13,084 nucleotides of DNA from Elusimicrobia bacterium UBA6262 (GCA_002441095.1 DJVG01000012.1:1-13084), one strand, 5' to 3'. Positions 1 to 7,122 are shown, counted from the first letter of the stretch. A program made the numbers and translations. The notes: generated by a model from the sequence alone, not told the origin.

Positions 1-12
1 TAAACTTGACTT

Positions 13-28
13 TACAAAGGTACAAAGT
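13..28 (+). repeat. two octamer copies at the left edge
   Basis: TACAAAGG and TACAAAGT lie head to tail just upstream of rnfG, and the Shine-Dalgarno-like AAGG (29-32) follows directly. Two copies are weak evidence alone. The period matches the octamer arrays further right, so this may be the end of an array in the rnfD-rnfG gap outside the window. Confidence 0.3.
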
Positions 29-41
29 AAGGATAACTAAT

Positions 42-605
42 ATGAACATAAAACAACTTATTAAATTTGGTTTATTACTGATGCTGGTCTGCAGTATAGC
101 AGCCGCTGCATTGGCTTTTACCTATGCCAAGACCAAGCCAGTGATAGAACAGCGCAAAATAGATGCGGAAAAAGAAGCTATCCAAAGTGTTTTTCCGCAG
201 GCTGCGGAAGTTAAAATAGTGATCACTGAGAAAGAAAATTACAAAGTTGTTTTTGATAAGGACCAGCAGGAATTAGGCGTAGCCATGAAAGCTTCTCCTA
301 TAGGGTACGGCGGGACTATCGAGATATTGGTTGGGGTCACCAAAGAAGGCAAAGTATCAGCGGTCAAGATCATGAACCAGAATGAGACCCCCGGGTTGGG
401 CACCAAAACCGCAGAGCCGAAATTTTATGAACAATTTGCCGGTAAACAGGATAAAGAACTGGCTTTGCAGAAAGATGGCGGCACCATTGAGGCAGTCACG
501 GCTGCCACGATCTCTTCCCAGGCAGTTACCAGGGGAGTGCAGGAAGCAGTGGATAAAGTATTGAAATTTTACGAAGGGCAGAAACATAATGAGTCTCAAA
601 AATGA
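42..605 (+). CDS. rnfG: RnfG, FMN-carrying subunit of the Rnf complex
   Basis: Membrane-anchored subunit of the Rnf complex, which moves electrons between ferredoxin and NAD while pumping ions. It carries covalently bound FMN on the outer side of the membrane. The 187-residue protein has an N-terminal membrane helix (about residues 6-29) followed by an FMN_bind domain. Visible motifs are NETPGLGTK and, near the C-terminus, AVTAATISSQAVT. FMN is expected on the Thr of TAAT (about residue 156); the usual form is S/T-G-A-T, so this has Ala for Gly. The start at 42 is chosen over a TTG at 6 because AAGG at 29-32 is well spaced and the helix begins directly after it. The 3' end overlaps rnfE by 17 bp, indicating translational coupling. 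The flavin is probably loaded by the ApbE encoded at 6042. Confidence 0.92.
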   Translation: MNIKQLIKFGLLLMLVCSIAAAALAFTYAKTKPVIEQRKIDAEKEAIQSVFPQAAEVKIVITEKENYKVVFDKDQQELGVAMKASPIGYGGTIEILVGVTKEGKVSAVKIMNQNETPGLGTKTAEPKFYEQFAGKQDKELALQKDGGTIEAVTAATISSQAVTRGVQEAVDKVLKFYEGQKHNESQK

Positions 606-1188
606 TTTCTTGAGCGGCATTATTAGGGAAAATCCGGTGCTGGTTCTGATGATCGGGCTTTGCCCGGCACTGGCAGTTTCCAATACAGCACTGAATGGTT
701 TGGGTATGGGTATTGCTGCCAGCTTTGTGCTGATCTGCTCTAATATCGTTATTGCTACGGTTAGGAAATATGTCCCTGACCAGATCCGTATCCCGATCTT
801 CATTATTATTATTTCTACTTTTGTCACGATCACTGACTATGTAATGCAGGCCTATAACCCGGCTTTATATAAACAACTTGGCGTTTTTGTGCCTTTGATC
901 GTGGTTAATTGCATTATTCTTGGCCGGGCCGAGGCTTTTGCCTACAAAAATAGTGTGTTATCTTCGACCCTGGATGGTTTAGGTATGGGCTTGGGATTTG
1001 CCCTGGTCATTACCGTGATCGGTGCCATCAGGGAATTGATCGGTAATGGTACGATTTTTAACAAAATTGTTTTTGGCCCGGATTTCCAGCCAGCCTTGAT
1101 CATGATCCTGCCGCCGGGCGGCTTTATCACTATCGGCATATTGATAGCTTTTTTGCATTATTTCCAGAATAAAGTAAAGGAAAAATAA
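589..1188 (+). CDS. rnfE: RnfE, membrane subunit of the Rnf complex
   Basis: Integral membrane subunit of Rnf, 199 residues, the usual length, with about six hydrophobic helices. RnfA and RnfE are inverted-topology homologues that hold an intramembrane [2Fe-2S] cluster through two cysteines each. The matching cysteines here are Cys25 (GLCPALAVS) and Cys108 (VNCIILGRAEAFA), the latter in the family's most conserved stretch. GAIRELIGNGT near residues 145-155 is also typical. The gene starts inside the end of rnfG and ends 2 bp before rnfA, so all three are probably translated from one message. Confidence 0.95.
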   Translation: MSLKNDFLSGIIRENPVLVLMIGLCPALAVSNTALNGLGMGIAASFVLICSNIVIATVRKYVPDQIRIPIFIIIISTFVTITDYVMQAYNPALYKQLGVFVPLIVVNCIILGRAEAFAYKNSVLSSTLDGLGMGLGFALVITVIGAIRELIGNGTIFNKIVFGPDFQPALIMILPPGGFITIGILIAFLHYFQNKVKEK

Positions 1189-1190
1189 TC

Positions 1191-1778
1191 ATGGATTCGA
1201 CCAGTCTTTTTGGCATTTTTATTGCGGCATTATTGATCAACAACATCCTGCTCATCAGGTTTATCGCCTTATGCTCATTCTTCGGTGTATCCAACCAGAT
1301 GGAAACTTCTATCGGCATGGGCATGGCCGTGATCTTTGTTATGATGATGGCTTCAGCCGTGAGCTGGTGCATCTATCATTACCTGCTCTTGCCTTTTGAC
1401 CTGGTCTACCTGCGTACTGCCTCGTTTATCCTGACTATTGCGGCCCTGGTACAACTGGAAGAGATGTACTTAAAAAAATATGTGCCAACCCTTTACCGGG
1501 CCATGGGCATTTACCTGCCGCTCATCACCACGAATTGCGCGGTTTTAGCGGTAGCTTTCCTGAATATTGATTATAAATATAGTTTCCTGCAAAGCATGGT
1601 CTATACCTTCGGCGTATCTGCCGGCTATACCCTGGCTATTATTTTATTTGCCGGTATTCGGGAGAGAGTTGCCTTAGCGCCAGTACCCAAAGCCATGCAA
1701 GGTTATCCCATTGCTTTTTTTACTGCCAGTCTTATGTCCTTGGCATTTCTCGGGTTTAAAGGACTATTTGGTCTATAA
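1191..1778 (+). CDS. rnfA: RnfA, membrane subunit of the Rnf complex
   Basis: Integral membrane subunit of Rnf, 195 residues with about six membrane helices, paired with RnfE. The expected cluster-binding cysteines are Cys28 (LIRFIALCSFFGVS) and Cys116 (PLITTNCAVLAV). The inverted relation to RnfE shows in the shared pattern of a Cys after helix 1 and an NC motif after helix 4. ATG 1191 follows the rnfE stop by 2 bp. The gene is followed by a 104-bp gap holding a heptamer array before rnfB, unlike the tight spacing of the preceding three genes. Gene order G-E-A-B fits the rnfCDGEAB arrangement known from acetogens and many anaerobes. Confidence 0.95.
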   Translation: MDSTSLFGIFIAALLINNILLIRFIALCSFFGVSNQMETSIGMGMAVIFVMMMASAVSWCIYHYLLLPFDLVYLRTASFILTIAALVQLEEMYLKKYVPTLYRAMGIYLPLITTNCAVLAVAFLNIDYKYSFLQSMVYTFGVSAGYTLAIILFAGIRERVALAPVPKAMQGYPIAFFTASLMSLAFLGFKGLFGL

Positions 1779-1787
1779 AAAAGTTAC

Positions 1788-1866
1788 GGGTTTCAGGTTT
1801 CGAGTTTCGGGTTGATTCTATGATATTAATAGAACTCGCAACTCGCAACTCGGTACTCGCAACTGC
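1788..1866. repeat. inverted heptamer arrays between rnfA and rnfB
   Basis: The left arm (1788-1815) is four 7-bp units close to GAGTTTC/GGGTTTC. The right arm (1833-1866) is four 7-bp units close to AACTCGC plus a partial fifth; on the opposite strand these read GAGTTGC. The arms are therefore inverted copies of closely related heptamers around an AT-rich centre (1816-1832). The right arm stays open in the rnfB frame as far as an ATG at 1820, which invites a false N-terminal extension. Confidence 0.85.
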
Positions 1867-1870
1867 ATTT

Positions 1871-1885
1871 GAGAGGTATAAAGTG
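1871..1885 (+). promoter_or_regulatory. ribosome binding site and GTG start of rnfB
   Basis: GAGAGG at 1871-1876 sits 6 bp before GTG 1883. Starting at this GTG gives MVFALLILGGLGL, which matches the usual short hydrophobic N-terminus of RnfB. The in-frame ATG at 1820 has no good ribosome binding site and would add 21 residues encoded by the heptamer array. Confidence 0.75.
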
Positions 1886-2680
1886 GTTTTCGCTTTATTA
1901 ATACTAGGTGGTTTGGGATTGATGCTTGGCATCGGCCTGGCTTTTGCCGGGCAGAAATTCATGGTGCATATGGATCCCAAACAGGAAGAATTACTGAAAG
2001 CCTTGCCTGGGGCTAATTGTGGCGCTTGCGGGTTTCCCGGCTGCCTTGGGTATGCTGAGGCTTTAGCCCTGGGGAACGCAGAACCGAATAAATGCAGTGT
2101 TGGTGGTTATAAAACCACCAAGGCCATTGGCCATATCCTGGGTGTGGATGTAGATGAGAAAGTAGCGGAGATGGCGGCGGTATTCTGTCGCGGTGACCGG
2201 GAGAATTGCACTGATAAATATATTTATGATGGTGTCTCTGATTGCCGGGCAGCGATAGCCTTATCCGGAGGACACAAAGGATGTATCTATGGTTGTTTAG
2301 GCCTTGGCTCTTGCGTCAGGGCTTGCCCTTTTGATGCGATAGATTGGCAACCAGGCAATCCACCGAAGATCAATCCTGACAAGTGCACCGGTTGCGGCCT
2401 TTGTTTTAAAACCTGCCCGAAAAATGTCATCGGCCTAATGTCCCGCGAACATGCCGTATGCGTGGCCTGCAAAAGCCTGGATAAAGGCCGGGAAGTAAGA
2501 AATATCTGTAAAGTAGGTTGCATTGCCTGTGGCGCTTGTGTTAAAATATGCCCAGTCAATGCTATTACCTTAAAAGACAACCTCGCAGTGATCGATTACT
2601 CCAAATGTACCGGCTGCGGCAAATGCGTAGAAAAGTGTCCTACCAAGACTATCATTTTTATAAAAGCCAGGGGAAAATAA
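1883..2680 (+). CDS. rnfB: RnfB, iron-sulfur electron-input subunit of the Rnf complex
   Basis: RnfB takes electrons from (or gives them to) ferredoxin and passes them into the Rnf membrane core. From the GTG start the protein has 265 residues: a membrane helix (about 2-24); a four-cysteine Fe-S domain starting NCGACGFPGC (Cys46, 49, 54 and a later Cys in EPNKC); then a long ferredoxin-like region. Cluster motifs in the latter are CIYGCLGLGSCVRACPFDAI, CTGCGLCFKTCP, CKVGCIACGACVKICP and CTGCGKCVEKCP. The cysteine layout is complete. It is the last rnf gene and is followed after 18 bp by the yicC-family gene. The heptamer array upstream separates it from rnfA, so its expression relative to rnfGEA may differ. 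Confidence 0.93.
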   Translation: MVFALLILGGLGLMLGIGLAFAGQKFMVHMDPKQEELLKALPGANCGACGFPGCLGYAEALALGNAEPNKCSVGGYKTTKAIGHILGVDVDEKVAEMAAVFCRGDRENCTDKYIYDGVSDCRAAIALSGGHKGCIYGCLGLGSCVRACPFDAIDWQPGNPPKINPDKCTGCGLCFKTCPKNVIGLMSREHAVCVACKSLDKGREVRNICKVGCIACGACVKICPVNAITLKDNLAVIDYSKCTGCGKCVEKCPTKTIIFIKARGK

Positions 2681-2698
2681 TTAAGTAAGGGTTTGCGT

Positions 2699-3568
2699 AT
2701 GGAAAGCATGACAGGTTATGGAAGAGGTGAGGAAGGCGGCATCAGGGCCGAGATCCGTTGTACCAATCACCGGTACTGTGAGATCGGCTTAAAAATGCCT
2801 ACCTTGCTTTTGCCGCTGGAAGATGAAGTGCGCAAGATCATCCAGGAAAAACTAAAACGCGGCCATATTGACGTCAATATCACCCTGGAATCAAAAACCA
2901 CCCTTAAAAAGATCCTGTTCAAAGTTAATAAAGACCTGGCGCAGGCGTATACCTCAGTGCTCATTAAAATGGCCAAGGACCTGGATATGCCGGCTAATAT
3001 CAGCCTGGAATTCCTGTTAAGCAAAGTTCCGGATATTATCCAGGTAGAAGAAACGCCGGTCAACCTGATGAAAGTGGTCCCGGACCTGAAAAAAGCGATC
3101 TTCCAAAGCGTCAATAATGTCAAAATGATCCGTCACCGCGAAGGCAAAGCCATAGAGAACGATTTTATTGACCGCCTGGATGTGATCAGCGGTGTCGTGA
3201 CAGAAATAGAACAGATGGCCCCGCAGGTAATAGAAAAATACCGGAAGGGTTTTGAGGACCGGCTCAAAGGATTGCTCAAAGGCCAAACCCTGGACAACAA
3301 CCAGCTCATGCATGAGGTGGCTTTTTACGCGGAAAAAGTGGATATTACTGAAGAGATCGTGCGCCTGAATAGCCATATCAAGCAGTTTGCTCAAATTATA
3401 AAGAAGATAACGCCGGTGGGCCGCGAGCTTGATTTTACCCTGCAGGAAATGAATCGCGAGATCAATACTATGGGTTCTAAAGCCGATGAGATCGTGATCA
3501 GCCAAAAAGTCATCCAGGTCAAAGGTGAGCTGGAAAAATTAAGGGAACAAGTGCAGAATATAGTGTAA
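2699..3568 (+). CDS. yicC: YicC-family endoribonuclease
   Basis: YicC-family proteins are cytoplasmic endoribonucleases; the E. coli member affects small-RNA stability. The 289-residue protein has the family's N-terminal signature MESMTGYGRG and its C-terminal signature EINTMGSKADEIVISQ followed by VKGELEKLREQVQNI, so both domains (YicC_N and the C-terminal DUF1732) are present at full length. ATG 2699 is preceded by AAGGG at 2687-2691 and gives the canonical start; a TTG six bases earlier is less likely. In many bacteria yicC precedes gmk and rpoZ. Here it follows rnfB and precedes cutA, so that linkage is absent. Confidence 0.92.
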   Translation: MESMTGYGRGEEGGIRAEIRCTNHRYCEIGLKMPTLLLPLEDEVRKIIQEKLKRGHIDVNITLESKTTLKKILFKVNKDLAQAYTSVLIKMAKDLDMPANISLEFLLSKVPDIIQVEETPVNLMKVVPDLKKAIFQSVNNVKMIRHREGKAIENDFIDRLDVISGVVTEIEQMAPQVIEKYRKGFEDRLKGLLKGQTLDNNQLMHEVAFYAEKVDITEEIVRLNSHIKQFAQIIKKITPVGRELDFTLQEMNREINTMGSKADEIVISQKVIQVKGELEKLREQVQNIV

Positions 3569-3573
3569 AAACA

Positions 3574-3605
3574 GGGCCAAAGGGTCAGAGTATCAGAGGG
3601 TCAAA
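3574..3605 (+). repeat. octamer array in the yicC-cutA gap
   Basis: Four consecutive 8-bp units fill most of the 47-bp gap, with consensus near GGGTCAGA; the third unit is GTATCAGA. No inverted partner arm is visible. The TATCAG core also recurs in the octamer array before the PilZ-PilT gene. The array ends directly before the GGAAGG that serves as cutA's ribosome binding site. Confidence 0.65.
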
Positions 3606-3615
3606 GGAAGGCAGC

Positions 3616-3951
3616 GTGAAAAAAGCCGGTAAGCATATCATGGTCTTTGTGACCTGCGCTCATTATAATGAGGCTAATGAGATAGCTCATGCGCTGGTCA
3701 AAGATAAACTAGTGGCCTGTGTCAATATTTTACTGCACTCTGAGTCTCTTTTTTGGTGGCAGAATAAAATAGACCGGGCTAGCGAGATCGTCATCATTGC
3801 CAAAACTACTGCCGCCAAAATGTCCGGCCTGATCGCTAAAGTCAAAAAAATGCACAGCTATAAAGTCCCGGAAATAATAGCATTGCCAATAATAGACGGT
3901 AGTGCAGAATACCTTAGCTGGATCGATGATTCAGTTAAAGAAAAGGAGTAA
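3616..3951 (+). CDS. cutA: CutA-family divalent-cation tolerance protein
   Basis: Small cytoplasmic trimeric protein of the CutA1 family, linked by name to divalent-cation (copper) tolerance; its biochemical role is unsettled. The 111-residue length is normal. Family features visible are an MVFVTCAHYNEANEIA beta-alpha start, the LVACVNIL strand, SLFWWQNKIDRASEIVIIAKT and the C-terminal HSYKVPEIIALPI followed by YLSWI. GTG 3616 is chosen because GGAAGG (3606-3611) precedes it by 4 bp; an ATG at 3640 would remove eight residues and remains possible. The porin-like gene begins 5 bp after its stop. Confidence 0.9.
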   Translation: MKKAGKHIMVFVTCAHYNEANEIAHALVKDKLVACVNILLHSESLFWWQNKIDRASEIVIIAKTTAAKMSGLIAKVKKMHSYKVPEIIALPIIDGSAEYLSWIDDSVKEKE

Positions 3952-3956
3952 AGAAC

Positions 3957-5045
3957 ATGAAACTGACAAAAGTTTTAATACTGGCACTAATAGCGCTTGC
4001 AATGGGCACTATGGTTCAGGCCGATGTACCGGTAATGGCCAGCAACACCGCCAAAATAGGAGGTTATACCAGGCTCCGCTATCTGATTTTGCCGCATGAG
4101 GCAGATACTTTCAGGTTTGATGAGCTTTCCTTGACTATTAAAAATGATTTTAATGACCAGGTCTTTGGTATGGTCGGGGCCCTGATCTATGGGGGTAATG
4201 TTTTCTATTTAGAACATGCTTATTTAGGGATCAAGGGATTGCCATTGAACGGCATGTTATATATCGGGCAAACCCGCAACTATGCTTTTGGCTTGACGCC
4301 CAGCTATGGTAATCGTAAAACCACGAATTACGGTATTGTCTCTGATGCTTTTACTCATGACCGCATCCTTGGCGTGCAGTATCTTGGTAAGGTTGAAGCT
4401 GTAGATTTTGCCGCTGCCATACATAATGGCTATTCCATCTCGTACCGGGCAGCCGGCGAAGGCACGAGCAATATTAGGTTCCTGGCTGACCGTGATTCTA
4501 CTCTCGGCACTTTCCAGGGCCGCGATCCCAGTGACAATAAAGAAGCTGCTGCCCGTATCGGCGTGTCCAATGTCGGAGGTTTTAGTGTGGGATTGAGCGG
4601 ATCGTTTGGACGGTTGAGCAGTACAGACCTGGCTTTTATGAAAACCAATGTCAAAGCCGATTATGATAGCAGGACAAAGAACCGCCTTGGCCTTGATGCC
4701 AGATATACAGCCGGGCCGTTCCTGGCCCAGGGTGAATTTTACCAGGGTAAAACCAGCGAACTCAGCCATAATGCCTGGCAGGTTTTAGCCTTATATAAGA
4801 TCCCTTATGTGCAAGATAAAACTATCGATGTGTATGCTCGTTACGGCACCATCAAGCCGGACATAGAAGCCACTACGTCCAGTTATACCTGGGTTTTGAA
4901 ACAGACCGTAACCGGGATCATTTACTATTTTACCAAGAATATCTGGCTGCAGACCGAGCTGGAATTTAATACTGAAGGCCCGAGAGGCGGGATTACCAAG
5001 ATCGATAATGATGCTTACTTTACGGAGTTGTTTGTGGCCTTCTAA
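3957..5045 (+). CDS. putative outer-membrane beta-barrel (porin-like) protein
   Basis: The 362-residue protein has a clear Sec signal peptide (MKLTKVLILALIALAMGTMV, cleavage likely after VQA at residue 22). A mature part rich in alternating aromatic/hydrophobic strands follows, for example YTRLRYLIL, VFYLEHAYLGIKG, LNGMLYIGQTRNYAFGL and GLDARYTAGPFLAQGEFYQG. It ends in YFTELFVAF, a C-terminal aromatic of the kind recognised by the BAM machinery. The pattern resembles porin O/P-like channels, but the substrate is unknown. GGAG at 3945-3948 is well spaced from ATG 3957. The stop overlaps the start of the radical SAM gene by one base (TAATG). Its presence argues for an outer membrane. Confidence 0.75.
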   Translation: MKLTKVLILALIALAMGTMVQADVPVMASNTAKIGGYTRLRYLILPHEADTFRFDELSLTIKNDFNDQVFGMVGALIYGGNVFYLEHAYLGIKGLPLNGMLYIGQTRNYAFGLTPSYGNRKTTNYGIVSDAFTHDRILGVQYLGKVEAVDFAAAIHNGYSISYRAAGEGTSNIRFLADRDSTLGTFQGRDPSDNKEAAARIGVSNVGGFSVGLSGSFGRLSSTDLAFMKTNVKADYDSRTKNRLGLDARYTAGPFLAQGEFYQGKTSELSHNAWQVLALYKIPYVQDKTIDVYARYGTIKPDIEATTSSYTWVLKQTVTGIIYYFTKNIWLQTELEFNTEGPRGGITKIDNDAYFTELFVAF

Positions 5046-6055
5046 TGGCTAACTTAAGAGAAGCGTTGTACTATAAAATTATTGATACCGATAAAAAAGT
5101 GGCACAGTGTGAGCTGTGCCCTTTTTTATGCGTGCTTGAACCAGGGCAGGCCGGTAACTGCGGCATTCGCCAGAATCAAGACGGCAAGATATATGCTTTG
5201 GCCTATGGGCAATTTGCCTCGGTCAATCTTGATCCTATCGAAAAGAAACCGTTGTACCATTTCTATCCCGGCAGTGATATTTTTTCTGTGGGGACCGCGG
5301 GCTGTAATTTTCATTGCCAATTCTGCCAGAATTGGGAGATTTCCCAAAAGAAGCCGTCAGAATTGCCGTTACGGGAGATTTCCAGTGACGATATTGTGCG
5401 GATGGCCAAACAATATAACAGTATTGGGGTAGCCTATACTTATAATGAGCCGCTGGTTAATTATGAATTTGTCCTGGAATGCGCGGAACAAGCGCACAAA
5501 TACGGCTTAAAGAATGTCTTGGTGACCAATGGCTATATCCAGGAAAGCCCGCTGCTCAGGTTGCTGCCTTTCATTGATGCCGTCAATGTTGATGTGAAAT
5601 CGTTTCGTGATGATTTTTACAAAAAAATGTGCGGCGGCCGACTGGCTCCGGTATTGCGTACGGTAGAAACCTGCGCCCGCAAAAAGATCCATCTAGAAAT
5701 AACCAACCTGATCATCCCGCATCTCAATGATTCACAGGAAGAACTGGAAGATCTGACTGACTGGGTCTATGCCTTAGGGGAAGAAACGCCGCTGCATTTT
5801 TCCCGTTATTTACCCTGCTACAAAATGACGGCGGAGCCGACACCGCTGGCGACACTGCACAAAGCCCGGGACATTGCCATTAAGAAATTAAAATATGTCT
5901 ATATCGGTAATGTCTTTGAAGAGCGGGAAGCAAAAACATATTGTCCTCATTGCCAGGAACTGCTGATCATCAGGCAAGGGTATCGTACGGCGGTCCAGGC
6001 GGTGAAAGATAGCCATTGCACAAAATGCGGGAATAAAGTTAATGTCATACAATAA
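5045..6055 (+). CDS. amrS: AmrS-like radical SAM protein (AmmeMemoRadiSam type)
   Basis: Radical SAM enzyme of the AmmeMemoRadiSam family, related to pyruvate formate-lyase activating enzymes; the physiological reaction is not well defined. It has 336 residues, the usual length. The N-terminal part has a CELCPFLC (residues 22-29) plus GNCGIR segment. LDPIEKKPLYHFYPGS and GTAGCNFHCQFCQNWEISQ follow, with the SAM-cluster cysteines at 87, 91 and 94. YNEPLVNYEF and VNVDVKSF are typical downstream motifs. The C-terminus adds a zinc-ribbon-like tail with YCPHCQ and HCTKCGN. The usual partners, an AMMECR1 and a MEMO protein, are not in this window. The 3' end overlaps apbE by 14 bp. Confidence 0.85.
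   Translation: MANLREALYYKIIDTDKKVAQCELCPFLCVLEPGQAGNCGIRQNQDGKIYALAYGQFASVNLDPIEKKPLYHFYPGSDIFSVGTAGCNFHCQFCQNWEISQKKPSELPLREISSDDIVRMAKQYNSIGVAYTYNEPLVNYEFVLECAEQAHKYGLKNVLVTNGYIQESPLLRLLPFIDAVNVDVKSFRDDFYKKMCGGRLAPVLRTVETCARKKIHLEITNLIIPHLNDSQEELEDLTDWVYALGEETPLHFSRYLPCYKMTAEPTPLATLHKARDIAIKKLKYVYIGNVFEEREAKTYCPHCQELLIIRQGYRTAVQAVKDSHCTKCGNKVNVIQ
5091..5129 (+). terminator. terminator-like hairpin inside the 5' end of amrS
   Basis: The sequence folds into a stem of GGCACAG (5101-5107) with CTGTGCC (5114-5120) around a 6-nt loop. After one bulged T it continues as nine more pairs dominated by A6 (5093-5098) with T6 (5122-5127). A GC-rich stem ending in a U-tract is the form of an intrinsic terminator, here about 50-85 nt into the coding sequence (codons 16-28). 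It may be coincidental because the CELCPFLC residues it encodes are conserved. Confidence 0.4.
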
Positions 6056-7061
6056 GAAAAAAGTCGTTCGTCGTTCGTCGTTCGTCGTTCGTCGCTTTTT
6101 AATAGGGCTTATTTTAATTACTGGTTGTGCGAAAAAGCCCACAGAAGTATATGACGCCAGGGTGATGCTGGGCACAGTGGTTGAGATCAAAATAGTTGAT
6201 GCCGATCCCCAAAAGGCCAGGCAAGCTCTCTCTGCCGCTTTCAATGAGATCAGCCGCATCGAAAAATTAATGTCCCATTTTGACCGGGATAGTGTTCTTT
6301 CACAGTTGAATAAGCGAGGTTATTCCACTAACCAGGAGCTGTCTGCCCTTATTCTCCAGGCCGTGGAAATCAGCAGGATTAGTGACGGTGGATTTGATGT
6401 GACGGTAGGCCCGCTCATGAATTTATGGGATTTTAAGGCCAAGGTCCCGCGTGTGCCAACGATACAACAGATCAGGCAGGCGCTGGCGAATATTGGTTAT
6501 AAAAAAATAGATTTTGATTCCAATAAAAATAGAATTATGATAAAAAAGGGCATTGACATTGATTTGGGCGGGATCGCCAAGGGGTATGCTACGGATAAAG
6601 CCGTTGCTATTTTGCAAAAAGAGGGTATTGGTACCGCCTTGGTCAATGCTGGTGGTGATATTCGGGCGATTGGTGACAGGGAATGGCACATTGGCTTGAA
6701 AAACCCGAGGGGCAAAGATATCCTGGCCTCTATTATAGTGAAGAACCGGGCGGTTGTCACCAGCGGTGATTATGAGCGGTATTTTATCAAGGGTGGCCGG
6801 CGCTACCACCATATTTTGGACCCGCATACCGGTTATCCGGCTGAACAGTGCCAGAGCGTGACAGTTATCGCCCCGTCTGCCAGCGCAGCAGTGGCCCTGG
6901 CCAAAGGGATTTTTGTAGCTGGCCCGGCAAAAGGATTGGCCATTGCCAGTTCACAACCGCAGACAGAAACTATTATTATCGATACCCAGGGCCGCTTACA
7001 TGTATCCACAGGACTGGTTAAAACAGGCAATGTTTATAAAGTGAAGTCCGAAAAGCAGTAA
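6042..7061 (+). CDS. apbE: ApbE-type FAD:protein FMN transferase, lipoprotein
   Basis: Transfers FMN from FAD onto a threonine of target proteins such as RnfG and RnfD, outside the cytoplasmic membrane. The 339-residue protein begins with a basic n-region (VVRRSSFVVRR), a short hydrophobic stretch and a lipobox ITGC with Cys29 as the likely lipidated residue. ApbE motifs follow in order: VMLGTVVEIK, MSHFDRDSVLSQLN, GGFDVTVGPLMNLW, DLGGIAKGYATDKAV, NAGGDIRAIG, VVTSGDYERYF and HHILDPHTGYPAE. ATG 6042 is the only usual start in frame upstream of the lipobox and lies inside the end of amrS. The n-region is encoded by a heptamer array (6063-6094). Co-location with rnfG suggests that Rnf is its main substrate. 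Confidence 0.93.
   Translation: MSYNKKKVVRRSSFVVRRFLIGLILITGCAKKPTEVYDARVMLGTVVEIKIVDADPQKARQALSAAFNEISRIEKLMSHFDRDSVLSQLNKRGYSTNQELSALILQAVEISRISDGGFDVTVGPLMNLWDFKAKVPRVPTIQQIRQALANIGYKKIDFDSNKNRIMIKKGIDIDLGGIAKGYATDKAVAILQKEGIGTALVNAGGDIRAIGDREWHIGLKNPRGKDILASIIVKNRAVVTSGDYERYFIKGGRRYHHILDPHTGYPAEQCQSVTVIAPSASAAVALAKGIFVAGPAKGLAIASSQPQTETIIIDTQGRLHVSTGLVKTGNVYKVKSEKQ
6063..6094 (+). repeat. GTCGTTC heptamer array inside apbE
   Basis: Four exact tandem copies of GTCGTTC (6063-6090) plus GTCG, inside the coding sequence of the ApbE signal peptide. Because the unit is 7 bp, three units make seven codons and the peptide repeats as VVRRSSF-VVRR. Gain or loss of one unit would shift the frame and abolish ApbE. 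Confidence 0.92.
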
Positions 7062-7072
7062 TGTTTTGCTCT

Positions 7073-7113
7073 AATCTGTGCCGCGCCCGCCGGCGCTCTT
7101 TGGCGGGTAATCA
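7073..7113. repeat. AATCTGTG-hairpin-TAATCA element, copy 1
   Basis: AATCTGTG (7073-7080) is followed by a GC-rich inverted repeat, CCCGCC (7086-7091) with GGCGGG (7102-7107), and closes with TAATCA. The boundary words match those of copies 2 and 3, while the hairpin sequence differs. It lies in the apbE-cupin gap directly before copy 2. Confidence 0.6.
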
Positions 7114-7122
7114 TCCTTCGAA

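Noticed and set aside
6..41. TTG start for RnfG at 6
   Set aside because: It would add residues not typical of RnfG and has no ribosome binding site in the window; ATG 42 is well placed after AAGG.
357..833. 158-residue open frame on the - strand across rnfG/rnfE
   Set aside because: It lies opposite two well-supported rnf genes and resembles no protein; it is a shadow frame.
1820..1882. N-terminal extension of RnfB from ATG 1820
   Set aside because: It is encoded by the heptamer array, lacks a good ribosome binding site and is not RnfB-like; GTG 1883 has GAGAGG at good spacing.
6042..6130. Twin-arginine (Tat) signal in ApbE because of two RR pairs
   Set aside because: The context does not fit S/T-R-R-x-F-L-K, and the arginines come from the heptamer array; the lipobox after a short hydrophobic stretch fits a Sec lipoprotein.
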